The position numbers and the translations under genes were made by a program. 64,000 bases of DNA. It comes from Bacteroidota bacterium (lineage in GTDB: Bacteria; Bacteroidota; Ignavibacteria; Ignavibacteriales; Ignavibacteriaceae). Location of the stretch: NCBI GenBank assembly GCA_022573715.1, contig JACZTL010000003.1:62001-126000 (forward strand), given 5' to 3'. This document shows positions 53,318 to 61,652 of this stretch, piece by piece. Under the pieces are notes generated by a model. That model worked only from the letters and a program-made list of their open reading frames with translations, did not search any database and was not told the origin of the DNA. Each line of letters starts with the position of its first letter. Positions within the stretch are counted from its first letter, which is position 1.

Positions 53318-53700
53318 TTAAGATCTATCGTTTGCGGTGTTTTAATAGGAACTTTCTCAGCAGATGTCATTTTACTTGTACCGTCAAATTGAGCACCTGC
53401 TTCAATTACCAATATTTTAGTAATTAGTTCACCTTTTAACATCGCTTTCGCTTCGAGAACTACTTTGTTTTGTGCTCTCACAATTCCATCAACTTTACCC
53501 CCGATGTTAATGTCATTAGCACTGATTTCACCTACAACTTTACCGTTAGTTCCTACTGTTATATTACCTTCGGCAACAATATCTCCGTTGATTGTACCAT
53601 CCACTCTTATATTCCCTGTGCATTTCATATTCCCTTCTAAAACTACTCCAGTACTTATAATAGTAAGTTCATTGTTTTCAAAACTATAATCTTTTTTCAA
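53314..53700 (-). CDS. bactofilin
   Basis: A 128-residue polymer-forming cytoskeletal protein. The beta-helix core has the regular repeats GNIRVDGTINGDIVAEGNIT and GKVVGEISANDINIGGKVDG, with short polar ends. Bactofilins localise cell-wall enzymes, often an M23 peptidase coded next to them. The M23 peptidase gene ends 3 nt upstream here. Confidence 0.93.
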   Translation of the reverse strand: MKKDYSFENNELTIISTGVVLEGNMKCTGNIRVDGTINGDIVAEGNITVGTNGKVVGEISANDINIGGKVDGIVRAQNKVVLEAKAMLKGELITKILVIEAGAQFDGTSKMTSAEKVPIKTPQTIDLK

Positions 53701-53703
53701 CTT

Positions 53704-54558
53704 TTACTCCTGTAAATAATTTAAAAATATCTTTTTAGGATTTATTGGCCTTCCTTCTTTCCAAATTTCAAAATGTAGATGCGGACCGGTTGTTATTAAG
53801 CCGCTATTTCCACTCAATGCTATTATTTCTCCTGTAGAAACAGTTTCTCTCACTCTTTTTAAAAGTATTGAACAGTGCTTATAAATAGTTATATAATTAT
53901 TGGGGTTACTTATTATAAGCATATGACCGTCTTTAACTGTATAATCAGAAAATATTACATAGCCACCTGATGATGCGTGAATTGGTGTTCCCCTTTTTAA
54001 TACATAATCAATTCCAAAATGTCCTTTGTTAGGATCAAAATTTCTGCTCATAAATCCTTTTACGGGATTTTCAAAAAAAACTATCTCACTTAACTTTTTA
54101 TCTTTCCCCTGCAACAATTTATTGATAATAAAATATAGATTGCCTTTTATTTGATTATTTTTAACAGTAAATAAAGAATCCTTCGATTTTTTTTTCTTAT
54201 TACTTAATAAAGAGTCAACCAAGGTTGAATCACCTAAAAATATTGCTTCTTTAAGTCTTTGATTTGTTGATTTTAATTTCGATAATTCCCTGCTCAAAAA
54301 GATCATTCTGCGGTTTAGCATTTCTACTTTTTGAATGTCTTCTTTGCTTAGAGTAGGATTATTAATCCCCATCATTCTTCCTAATGGTGCAACATTAAAG
54401 ACTAAAAAGCCCATAACAAGCACAAAGAAAGTGTAAAAAGATATTATGGAAATAATAGTCCCCAATTTAAATTTATGCTGTTTTGCCTGAACTCGGGATT
54501 GATCAGGTATTATTATTATTGAAAATGACTTTAATTCTTTTAATTTTTTAAAATTCAA
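53704..54558 (-). CDS. M23-family peptidoglycan endopeptidase, membrane-anchored
   Basis: A 284-residue protein with an N-terminal membrane helix (about 32-55), a coiled coil (about 75-110) and a C-terminal LytM domain. Zinc and catalytic motifs HFGID (HxxxD) and PHLHFE are both intact, so it should be active. It is 3 nt upstream of a bactofilin gene; in other bacteria such M23 enzymes are directed by bactofilin to shape the cell wall. Confidence 0.92.
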   Translation of the reverse strand: MNFKKLKELKSFSIIIIPDQSRVQAKQHKFKLGTIISIISFYTFFVLVMGFLVFNVAPLGRMMGINNPTLSKEDIQKVEMLNRRMIFLSRELSKLKSTNQRLKEAIFLGDSTLVDSLLSNKKKKSKDSLFTVKNNQIKGNLYFIINKLLQGKDKKLSEIVFFENPVKGFMSRNFDPNKGHFGIDYVLKRGTPIHASSGGYVIFSDYTVKDGHMLIISNPNNYITIYKHCSILLKRVRETVSTGEIIALSGNSGLITTGPHLHFEIWKEGRPINPKKIFLNYLQE

Positions 54559-54569
54559 TTTTTACTTTT

Positions 54570-55208
54570 TTAAAATAAATATTTATCAATCATTCCATCA
54601 ACGTTAATTTTACCTTGACGTAAAATTTTAGGTTTTGTCCCAGTTAAATCAATTAAAGTTGAAGCTATGTGAAAATTCTTTTTTGTACTATAAAAGATAT
54701 TATCAATAATGTTAGAGAATTCCTCAAATATTAAACTTGGTTCGTTAATAGGTGGATTATTAGATCTATTTACACTTGTTGAGATTAATGGCATTTTAAG
54801 TTCATCTAAAAGTTTTAGACAAAACCTGTGATTAGGAATTCTAAATGCTACATTGGAAGTATTTAATATTTTTTTGAACTTTTTATTCAAACTCAAAACA
54901 ACTGATACAGGGTTGGGCCAAACAGCAAGTAAAAAATCCAAATATTTTTCGGATGGAATATCTACATATTCTAACAAATTTTCTATATTATTTATTAGAA
55001 GAATATTCTTTTTATCCTCGTTTCGTCCCTTTATATCATCTATTTTTTTTATAGCTTTTTCATTAAATGGATTTGCACCAATTCCATAAATTGTATCTGT
55101 TGGATAAATAAATATGGAGCCTTCTAAATATAGTTTTTTTGCTAAAGCTACTGATTTCTTTAAATTTTCGTCAACATTAATTTTTAAAGCATTAGATATT
55201 TCTATCAT
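54570..55208 (-). CDS. L-threonylcarbamoyladenylate synthase (TsaC/Sua5/YrdC)
   Basis: Makes the precursor of the t6A37 tRNA modification. The 212-residue protein has the YrdC domain with IYPTDTIYGIGANPFNEKAI, WPNPVSVVLSL and PLISTSVNRSNNPP. The C-terminal Sua5 domain is missing, so the TsaC/YwlC-short form. It overlaps the glycosyltransferase gene by 17 nt. Confidence 0.92.
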   Translation of the reverse strand: MIEISNALKINVDENLKKSVALAKKLYLEGSIFIYPTDTIYGIGANPFNEKAIKKIDDIKGRNEDKKNILLINNIENLLEYVDIPSEKYLDFLLAVWPNPVSVVLSLNKKFKKILNTSNVAFRIPNHRFCLKLLDELKMPLISTSVNRSNNPPINEPSLIFEEFSNIIDNIFYSTKKNFHIASTLIDLTGTKPKILRQGKINVDGMIDKYLF

Positions 55209-56220
55209 TTAACATATCCTTAATTTTCATAAAAACTTTCACTGGTTTTATAAAGTTTCCGCAATCAAATGTCTTTATTTTACACTTATGCAATCCGTGA
55301 ATGCCGCAAGGTTTACACTCTAAATTATCATATGACATAAAGCTGCTTTTTTTATTGTACGGATAAAATCCAAAGTTAGGTACAGTTGAACAATAAATGG
55401 TAAGAACAGGAATATTTGCACAAACTCCTAAATGAGTAGGTGCACTGTCATTGGAAATTAATATTTCCATTCTTTTTAAGAACTCTATTGATTCAGTAAG
55501 AGTAAATTTACCCGCAACAGAAATTACTTGTTTGCCTGATTTCTCCGATATTGAATTACATAAATTTTCATCATCTTTACCACCAATCAAAAATACAGTA
55601 AAAGAATCTGCTGTTAATAATTTAACGACTGCAGCATAATAATTTTCGGGATATTTTTTTGTTTTCCAAATACTTCCCGGCGCAATAGCAGCAAATTTAA
55701 TTTTAGTTTTTAAATTTACAAAAAAATCGTTTACTTTGTTTTTTGAACTTGTGTTAATTTCAAGTAAAGGAATTATTTTCCAAGATTCATCGGTATAATT
55801 AAATGAGATTAAATCTAAATTTCTTTGAACTTCGTGTTTACTCTTTTTGTAGGTAATAATATTTGTATAAAAGAATTTAAGCTTTGAATTAGAAAACGAA
55901 AAACTTTTATCCGCAGCTAATAACTTGGTTAATATTGCAGAACGAAATGATCTGTGTGGAGAATATATCTTTGTGTAATTATTAGATTTTAATTTTTTAG
56001 CAAATTTAAAGAGAGAAATTACACCTTTATGTTTTTTCTTTTTATCAATTTCAATTACTTTGCTGACAAATGGAGAAGAATTAAAAATTTCTTTAGTTGA
56101 AGGTATTGCAATAACATCAATCTCAGCATCTTTATTTTGCTCCTTTAATTTTTGGATCATCGGTAACGTTAAAATAGCATCCCCTATAAAAGCAGTTTGT
56201 ATTATTAAAATTTTTTGCAT
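55192..56220 (-). CDS. glycosyltransferase family 9, heptosyltransferase-like
   Basis: GT-B enzyme of 342 residues adding heptose or another sugar to LPS core. It has ILIIQTAFIGDAILTLPMIQ, AAIAPGSIWKTKKYPENYYA, ISNDSAPTHLGVCANIPVLT and the C-terminal Cys-rich KPCGIHGLHKCKIKTFDCG. It lies 6 nt after the LpxL-like gene, so LPS lipid and core functions are combined. Confidence 0.9.
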   Translation of the reverse strand: MQKILIIQTAFIGDAILTLPMIQKLKEQNKDAEIDVIAIPSTKEIFNSSPFVSKVIEIDKKKKHKGVISLFKFAKKLKSNNYTKIYSPHRSFRSAILTKLLAADKSFSFSNSKLKFFYTNIITYKKSKHEVQRNLDLISFNYTDESWKIIPLLEINTSSKNKVNDFFVNLKTKIKFAAIAPGSIWKTKKYPENYYAAVVKLLTADSFTVFLIGGKDDENLCNSISEKSGKQVISVAGKFTLTESIEFLKRMEILISNDSAPTHLGVCANIPVLTIYCSTVPNFGFYPYNKKSSFMSYDNLECKPCGIHGLHKCKIKTFDCGNFIKPVKVFMKIKDMLNDRNI

Positions 56221-56226
56221 AATAAA

Positions 56227-57096
56227 TTAATGTTTCCACCTTTTATGCATCCAAAGCCATTGTTCAGGGTTCTCCTCAATTATTTTTTGGAGATATGAGG
56301 TATATCTTTGGCAGATTTCTACCTTTTTATCTTCCAATTCTTCGGGTAAATTATCAACATTTAGTTCTTCAAAAATAATTTTATATTTTTCATCTTTCTG
56401 TCTTACCGGAATTGCACAAATTAAAACTGCATTTGTTTTTAAGGCAAGTGCAGCAGGTCCCGAAAAAACAGATGTACTTCTTCCAAACAAGTTTACCCTT
56501 ATGCTATCCTCATCACCTCTCTGGTCAGCTGCCATTAGAACAATTTTTTTTTCTTTTAGTTTTTGGTATATTTTTCTGATCTGTATACCCATAGGAATTA
56601 CAGAATTACCAAATCTTGATCTGTTCTTTTTCAGCCAATTTGTTACATATGGGTTTCTTTGATTTTTAATTACTAGGTTTAAAGGCAATTTTAGCTGCAC
56701 ACCTGTTGAAGCTGCCATATATTCCCAATTTCCAAAATGTGCGGTTAAAAGAATTATTGGATTTTCTGCTTCATATCTTTTTTTTACAAGATCCAAGTTT
56801 ACACATTCAACATTTTCTATTAATTTTTTGCGTGATATATGAGGTAAATACATTATTTCAGTAAATGTAACTGCAAAACTCTTATAATTTTCATATGATA
56901 TTTGTTTAATTTTTCCCTGTGAATAGTCCGGAAAAGCATATTTTAAGTTTTGTAATACCGTCTCTTTTCTGATTGGAATTATATAATAAAAGAAAAAAGC
57001 TATAAAAACGGATATTTTTCTTGATAATTTTAGACCTAAAATTTTAAATAAATAACTGAATGAGATAAATAGAAAATACTCAAGTATATTTTGCAT
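56227..57096 (-). CDS. lipid A biosynthesis acyltransferase, LpxL/HtrB family
   Basis: Inner-membrane acyltransferase (289 residues) adding secondary acyl chains to lipid A. The catalytic motif is H120-FGNW-E125, followed by LNLVIKNQRNPYVTNWLKKN and ADQRGDEDS. A short N-terminal membrane anchor (about 24-40) is present, ending in EQWLWMHKRWKH. First gene of a long co-directional run. Confidence 0.92.
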   Translation of the reverse strand: MQNILEYFLFISFSYLFKILGLKLSRKISVFIAFFFYYIIPIRKETVLQNLKYAFPDYSQGKIKQISYENYKSFAVTFTEIMYLPHISRKKLIENVECVNLDLVKKRYEAENPIILLTAHFGNWEYMAASTGVQLKLPLNLVIKNQRNPYVTNWLKKNRSRFGNSVIPMGIQIRKIYQKLKEKKIVLMAADQRGDEDSIRVNLFGRSTSVFSGPAALALKTNAVLICAIPVRQKDEKYKIIFEELNVDNLPEELEDKKVEICQRYTSYLQKIIEENPEQWLWMHKRWKH

Positions 57097-57172
57097 AATT
57101 CATTTACAATTTATTTGATTTTTAAATTTATTGATTCATTCACTCAAATGGTAATATTTAAAGAATAAAGAA

Positions 57173-57202
57173 AGGCATTAAACCAATATTGATTTAATGC
57201 CT
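57173..57202 (-). terminator. intrinsic terminator after the GWxTD protein gene
   Basis: A 10-bp perfect stem AGGCATTAAA / TTTAATGCCT with a 10-nt loop, T-rich on the minus strand, 25 nt beyond the stop at 57227. Confidence 0.85.
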
Positions 57203-57226
57203 ATAATAAAAAAGATATGTTTTATT

Positions 57227-58600
57227 TTACCGCGTAGCTATTCTTGAAAGCCAATTCACATCGTGGTATTCATTTCTTTTTGTAGAATGAATAAGTATAT
57301 AATTAGAAAAACCTGTAATATCTCCAAAAATAAATGTTACGCCGCCTTCAATTTGTTCGTATGTCCATATTTCATATGGCTTCGTATCTTGTAGATTTGG
57401 ATATCTTTCAATTTGATCAGGTCCTCCATACATAACAAACACTCTTCCCATATCTGTTTTAAAACCATCTTTTGCAAAATTTTTAAATCTTGCTGAAGCT
57501 TCTTTCACTCTTTTAAAGTATTCGGTATAATATTCATTTTTTAGTGTTTCATTATTACTATCTCTTTTATCCCAAAACTTAAATAAATATTCACGCTTTC
57601 CTTTTACAGTATGTATTTTATCCCATTGATCTTTTTCATTTTGTGAGGCGATATATTCAGATGCATCCCAAATATTATCACACTCCTCTTCTGATAAAAC
57701 AGCAAACTGGGAACTTAATAGTCTACCTGAATTTTTTGCGACAGAAGTCTTTTTCTTAATATCGGGGTTGTAAACAAAAAATTCTTTTGAAGAAATAATA
57801 CCAAAGTTTCTTACACTATCAACTAATGATAAAATTAATTTATATTTACCGGATGGGTATTTTGATACATTAATTACCCCAACTTTTACAATTCCTGGTA
57901 ACTTTTCTTCTATCTTATCCTTCTTTGAATACACTTTTTGATTATTATTGTTCATTACAGAAGTTTCAAAAATAAGATCATTAAAATCCGTAGCTTTATC
58001 TAAGTTATATAATACACCGTAATAAAAAACCACAGGTGCACCTTTACCATAAAGATCTGATGGATATGGTATTACTTCCAATGTGTTCTTGTAAAAAATA
58101 GAATTTTTATCAACACCGTCATTTTTAATGTTTGATGCTAATTGAATATCACTTATTTCTAATTTAGAAGAACTGTAAGGAATTACATCAAATGAAAAAG
58201 TATAATCTTTCTTTTGAGAAAAGTTATTATTATCAGATCCCTTTGCTGTACAGGTATAACTTCCTTTGGGTATAACAAATGCAATCATCCCCACTAAGCT
58301 TTGAGTTTTTGTTACTTGCTTTTTAACAACGCTGGGAATTCTCCATTTTTTATTCAGAAAATCTTTATTAGATATAGTATTAATTATATGTATCTCAAGT
58401 AATCCCTCCACAATATTTTTACCGTTTTTTTCAATACTAGTAAGTTGATCGCCTGGGAATGAATAATAAAATTCGATATAATTTGATGAAGAATCGTATT
58501 TGAAACTTGCATAGTCAACATTAAAATTAAATTGTGACTGTGGTATAGTAACAAAAATAGGTAAAAATAATAAAATTAGTATGTAGAATATTTTTTTCAT
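57227..58600 (-). CDS. GWxTD-domain exported protein
   Basis: A 457-residue protein with a signal peptide (about 1-19). The C-terminal third is the GWxTD domain: LFKFWDKRDSNNETLKNEYY, FKTDMGRVFVMYGGPDQIER, YEIWTYEQIEGGVTFIFGD. The GW of the signature is changed to GF. The central part is predicted beta-rich. The family is common in Ignavibacteria, Chlorobiota and related phyla and has no known function. Confidence 0.88.
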   Translation of the reverse strand: MKKIFYILILLFLPIFVTIPQSQFNFNVDYASFKYDSSSNYIEFYYSFPGDQLTSIEKNGKNIVEGLLEIHIINTISNKDFLNKKWRIPSVVKKQVTKTQSLVGMIAFVIPKGSYTCTAKGSDNNNFSQKKDYTFSFDVIPYSSSKLEISDIQLASNIKNDGVDKNSIFYKNTLEVIPYPSDLYGKGAPVVFYYGVLYNLDKATDFNDLIFETSVMNNNNQKVYSKKDKIEEKLPGIVKVGVINVSKYPSGKYKLILSLVDSVRNFGIISSKEFFVYNPDIKKKTSVAKNSGRLLSSQFAVLSEEECDNIWDASEYIASQNEKDQWDKIHTVKGKREYLFKFWDKRDSNNETLKNEYYTEYFKRVKEASARFKNFAKDGFKTDMGRVFVMYGGPDQIERYPNLQDTKPYEIWTYEQIEGGVTFIFGDITGFSNYILIHSTKRNEYHDVNWLSRIATR

Positions 58601-58676
58601 AATTGCCTTTTTTAGTGAAACAGTGAGATATTAAAATATAATTAATAGTTGTAATTGTCTACCAAAAAATGATTGC

Positions 58677-60260
58677 TTAAATTTTGATAAACCCAACATT
58701 TGAAATACCTTTAAATGATGAAATTTTATTTAAAGTCATTTTATCAACATTATTATCAATATTTATAACAGTTATAGCTACATCACCTTTGTCTCTTCTT
58801 CCTAATGATAAACCACCAATGTTAATATTATTATCTGCTAATACTTTACTTACAATCGCAAGCATTCCAGGTTTGTCTTCATTTGTATAAAATAATAAAT
58901 AACCTTCCGGATTAACTTCAATTCTGTAATTATTCACGCCTACTATTCTAATTTCTTTATTCCCAAAAACTGTTCCGTCAAATTTTCTTAACTCATCTTT
59001 TGAATGGAAGGTTACACTTAGTAAATTTTTATAATCAATATTAGAACTGGACTTTATCTCGTTTATAATTATTCCGTTTTCTTCTGCCAATAGAGGTGCA
59101 TTTATAAAATTTACTGTCTCTTCGAGTTTGTCGTTTAAAAACCCCTTTAAAACGGAAATTGAGAGTAATTGGGTAAACTTATGCAATGTTTCACCGCAAT
59201 AATTTATATCAATCTGCCTTAATTTACTTTTACTTAGTTGTGAATAAATCTTACCTATCTTTTCACTTAATGTAACAAACGGTAAAATATCTTTTTTATT
59301 TATTGCTTCAATCCCTATTCCGTTTACTGCGCCTTTAATTTCTTTACCATTAAAATAATCAGCAATTTGATTCGCAATTTGCACAGCAACTTTTTGTTGG
59401 GCTTCTTTTGTTGATGCACCAAGATGAGGTGTTGTAATAACATTGGGATGTTTTAATAATGGGTTTTCGAAATTCGGGGGTTCGGTTTTATAAACATCAA
59501 AAGCCGCACCCGAAACATGCTTGTTTTCTAAAAATTTTAATAAAGCAGATTCATCAATTAAACCACCTCTCGCACAATTTATAATTTTAACTCCCTTTTT
59601 ACATTTACTTAAAGTTTCTTCCGAAATTATGTTTTTAGTTTCTTTGGTTAAAGGTACATGAATTGAGATGATATCTGAGTTTTTGTATAATTCTTCAAGA
59701 CTTACTAATTCAACGCCTAATTTTGACACTGATTCTTCGGATATCAGGGTATCATAACATATTACTTTCATACCAAATGGAATTGCACGATGAGCTACTT
59801 CTTTACCAATTTTTCCTAACCCAATTATTCCCAAAGTTTTATTACTTAATTCCGCACCTTTAAATTTTCCTCTTTCCCATTTTCCCGCAAGCATAGAAGC
59901 ATTAGCCTGGGGTACATTTCTGCTTAGAGCTAACATTAAAGCCATAGTATGTTCAGCTGCTGAAATAGTGTTTCCCCCGGGAGTATTCATAACCAGTATA
60001 CCTTTGCGGGTAGCAGCACTTATGTTAATATTATCACATCCTGTCCCGGCACGTCCAATTATATTCATATTAATTGCAGATTCTAAAAGGAAATCATTTA
60101 CCTGTGTTCTGCTTCGAACAATAAGACCGTTAAACCCTCCAATATTTTTTTTAATTTCGTCCGACGATATTTCAGGTAAATAAGTAACTTCAATTCCAGC
60201 ATTTTCCAAAATTTCTTTACACTTTAGATCGATAGAATCTGATATTAATATTTTTTTCAT
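58677..60260 (-). CDS. serA: D-3-phosphoglycerate dehydrogenase (long form)
   Basis: First step of serine synthesis, 527 residues, the long form with ASB and ACT domains. It has GRAGTGCDNINISAATRKGI, the NAD motif GIIGLGKIG, INCARGGLIDESAL (Arg), YKTEPP (Glu) and TTPHLGAST (His), then an ASB domain and the ACT domain GYLLFYTNEDKPGMLAIVSK. It is the better candidate for the true SerA than the 399-residue paralogue at 42302-43501. Confidence 0.95.
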   Translation of the reverse strand: MKKILISDSIDLKCKEILENAGIEVTYLPEISSDEIKKNIGGFNGLIVRSRTQVNDFLLESAINMNIIGRAGTGCDNINISAATRKGILVMNTPGGNTISAAEHTMALMLALSRNVPQANASMLAGKWERGKFKGAELSNKTLGIIGLGKIGKEVAHRAIPFGMKVICYDTLISEESVSKLGVELVSLEELYKNSDIISIHVPLTKETKNIISEETLSKCKKGVKIINCARGGLIDESALLKFLENKHVSGAAFDVYKTEPPNFENPLLKHPNVITTPHLGASTKEAQQKVAVQIANQIADYFNGKEIKGAVNGIGIEAINKKDILPFVTLSEKIGKIYSQLSKSKLRQIDINYCGETLHKFTQLLSISVLKGFLNDKLEETVNFINAPLLAEENGIIINEIKSSSNIDYKNLLSVTFHSKDELRKFDGTVFGNKEIRIVGVNNYRIEVNPEGYLLFYTNEDKPGMLAIVSKVLADNNINIGGLSLGRRDKGDVAITVINIDNNVDKMTLNKISSFKGISNVGFIKI

Positions 60261-60301
60261 AATTTCTATAAATTATTATACAATATCGGTAGAAAAGTAA
60301 A

Positions 60302-60324
60302 AAGGCTTGCACTTAGCAAGCCTT
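60302..60324 (-). terminator. intrinsic terminator after trxA
   Basis: AAGGCTTGC / GCAAGCCTT, a 9-bp stem with 5-nt loop, followed by T-runs on the minus strand, 33 nt past the trxA stop. Confidence 0.9.
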
Positions 60325-60357
60325 AATTAAATACACAAAAAAATTCAATTTAGATTA

Positions 60358-60678
60358 CTAAGCCACTGCATCCAATTTTTGTGAAATTTGTGATTTCGGT
60401 ACAGCACCAATTATAGTATCTTTTACTTCACCGTTTTTAAATACAAGTAAAGTCGGAATACTCCTCACCCCGTATTTAATTGCTGTCTGTTGATTATTAT
60501 CAACATCCAATTTACCTATTTTAACTTTCCCTTCATATTCTCCAGCTAATTCCTCAACTAAAGGTGCAATCATTCTACAGGGACCGCACCAGGCAGCCCA
60601 AAAATCTATTAGTACTGGTAAATCAGAATTTAAAACTTCCGATTCAAAATTTTCATCTGTTATTTCTAATGGTTTCAT
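60358..60678 (-). CDS. trxA: thioredoxin
   Basis: A 106-residue cytoplasmic thioredoxin with FWAAWCGPCRMIAPL (C31, C34) and the cis-proline block GVRSIPTLLVFKNG. It is reduced by thioredoxin reductase, encoded at 18561-19508. Single gene with its own terminator; the next gene upstream ends 41 nt away. Confidence 0.97.
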   Translation of the reverse strand: MKPLEITDENFESEVLNSDLPVLIDFWAAWCGPCRMIAPLVEELAGEYEGKVKIGKLDVDNNQQTAIKYGVRSIPTLLVFKNGEVKDTIIGAVPKSQISQKLDAVA

Positions 60679-60719
60679 TTTTTTCCTTTAAAATATAATA
60701 CTTAAATATAATTCTTAAA

Positions 60720-61532
60720 TTACTTTTGTCCAGTAAAACTTACAACAGCTTCACCGCCATCTACATTTATAACTCCACCAGAGATCCACTCACCTCCATC
60801 TTTGCAAAAAAGTGAAATTACTTTGGATACATCCTCAGGTGTTGTTAATCTTTTTCTTGGATTTTTTCGTCTAGCAATATCCATCATATTTTCGTTTCCG
60901 GGAATTTTTCTTAGAGCAGGTGTATCGGTAACACCCGCCATTATTGCGTTTGCCGAAACTCCCATAAAACCCAACTCATCTGCAAGTTGACGAATGTGTG
61001 ATTCTAAAGTTACCTTTGCTGCAGACACAGCACCATAAGTTTTAATAACTGTACGAGCACCTGAACTGGTCATTCCAAAAATTCTTGCCTTTTCCGCTAA
61101 TAAATTATTTGTAAATATATCCTGGGTCCAATATACAAGAGAATTTGCCATCACATCAATTGTCATTTCTAATTGTACTTTGGTCATACCTTTTTCGCGG
61201 TTTGAATATATAAAATTCTTTAAGCTTCCAAAAGCTAATGAATGCATAATTACTTTTATTAAAGGTTTACCATTTAAAAGTGAAATCAATTCGTTTATAA
61301 CTTCAGTTCGCTTTAAGACATCAGCAGCATTCATGTTATAGAATTTTTGTTTAACGCCAAATTCTTCAATACTATCAGTTATTTTTTTTACATTATGCAT
61401 TGTAGCTTGGCGATCTAAATGAACTCCAATAATATTAAAACCGTCTTTAGCTAATTGTAAAGCAGTAGCACCACCAAAACCTGAGGATGCTCCTAAAATC
61501 AATGCCCAATATTTATTATTATCATTACTCAT
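60720..61532 (-). CDS. SDR oxidoreductase resembling enoyl-ACP reductases
   Basis: A 270-residue short-chain dehydrogenase. NAD(P) motif GASSGFGG (14-21), then VIMHSLAFGSLKNF, and the catalytic stretch TSSGARTVIKTYGAVSAAK with Tyr and Lys, as in the SDR core of FabI/FabL. NANAIMAGVTDTPALRKIPG and GGVINVDGGE complete the fold. The MHSLAFG block is typical of FabI/FabL-type enoyl-ACP reductases, but exact substrate is uncertain; a FabI-like role in fatty-acid synthesis is the best guess. Confidence 0.75.
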   Translation of the reverse strand: MSNDNNKYWALILGASSGFGGATALQLAKDGFNIIGVHLDRQATMHNVKKITDSIEEFGVKQKFYNMNAADVLKRTEVINELISLLNGKPLIKVIMHSLAFGSLKNFIYSNREKGMTKVQLEMTIDVMANSLVYWTQDIFTNNLLAEKARIFGMTSSGARTVIKTYGAVSAAKVTLESHIRQLADELGFMGVSANAIMAGVTDTPALRKIPGNENMMDIARRKNPRKRLTTPEDVSKVISLFCKDGGEWISGGVINVDGGEAVVSFTGQK

Positions 61533-61652
61533 GTAGATTACCGATTAAATTAATTTTTAAGTGCAAAGTATACGAAATAGCAAATTGTTATTCAACATTA
61601 ATTGATAAAGAATGAATATCTGTAGGAGTTTTTACAATTACTCAACATCAAA

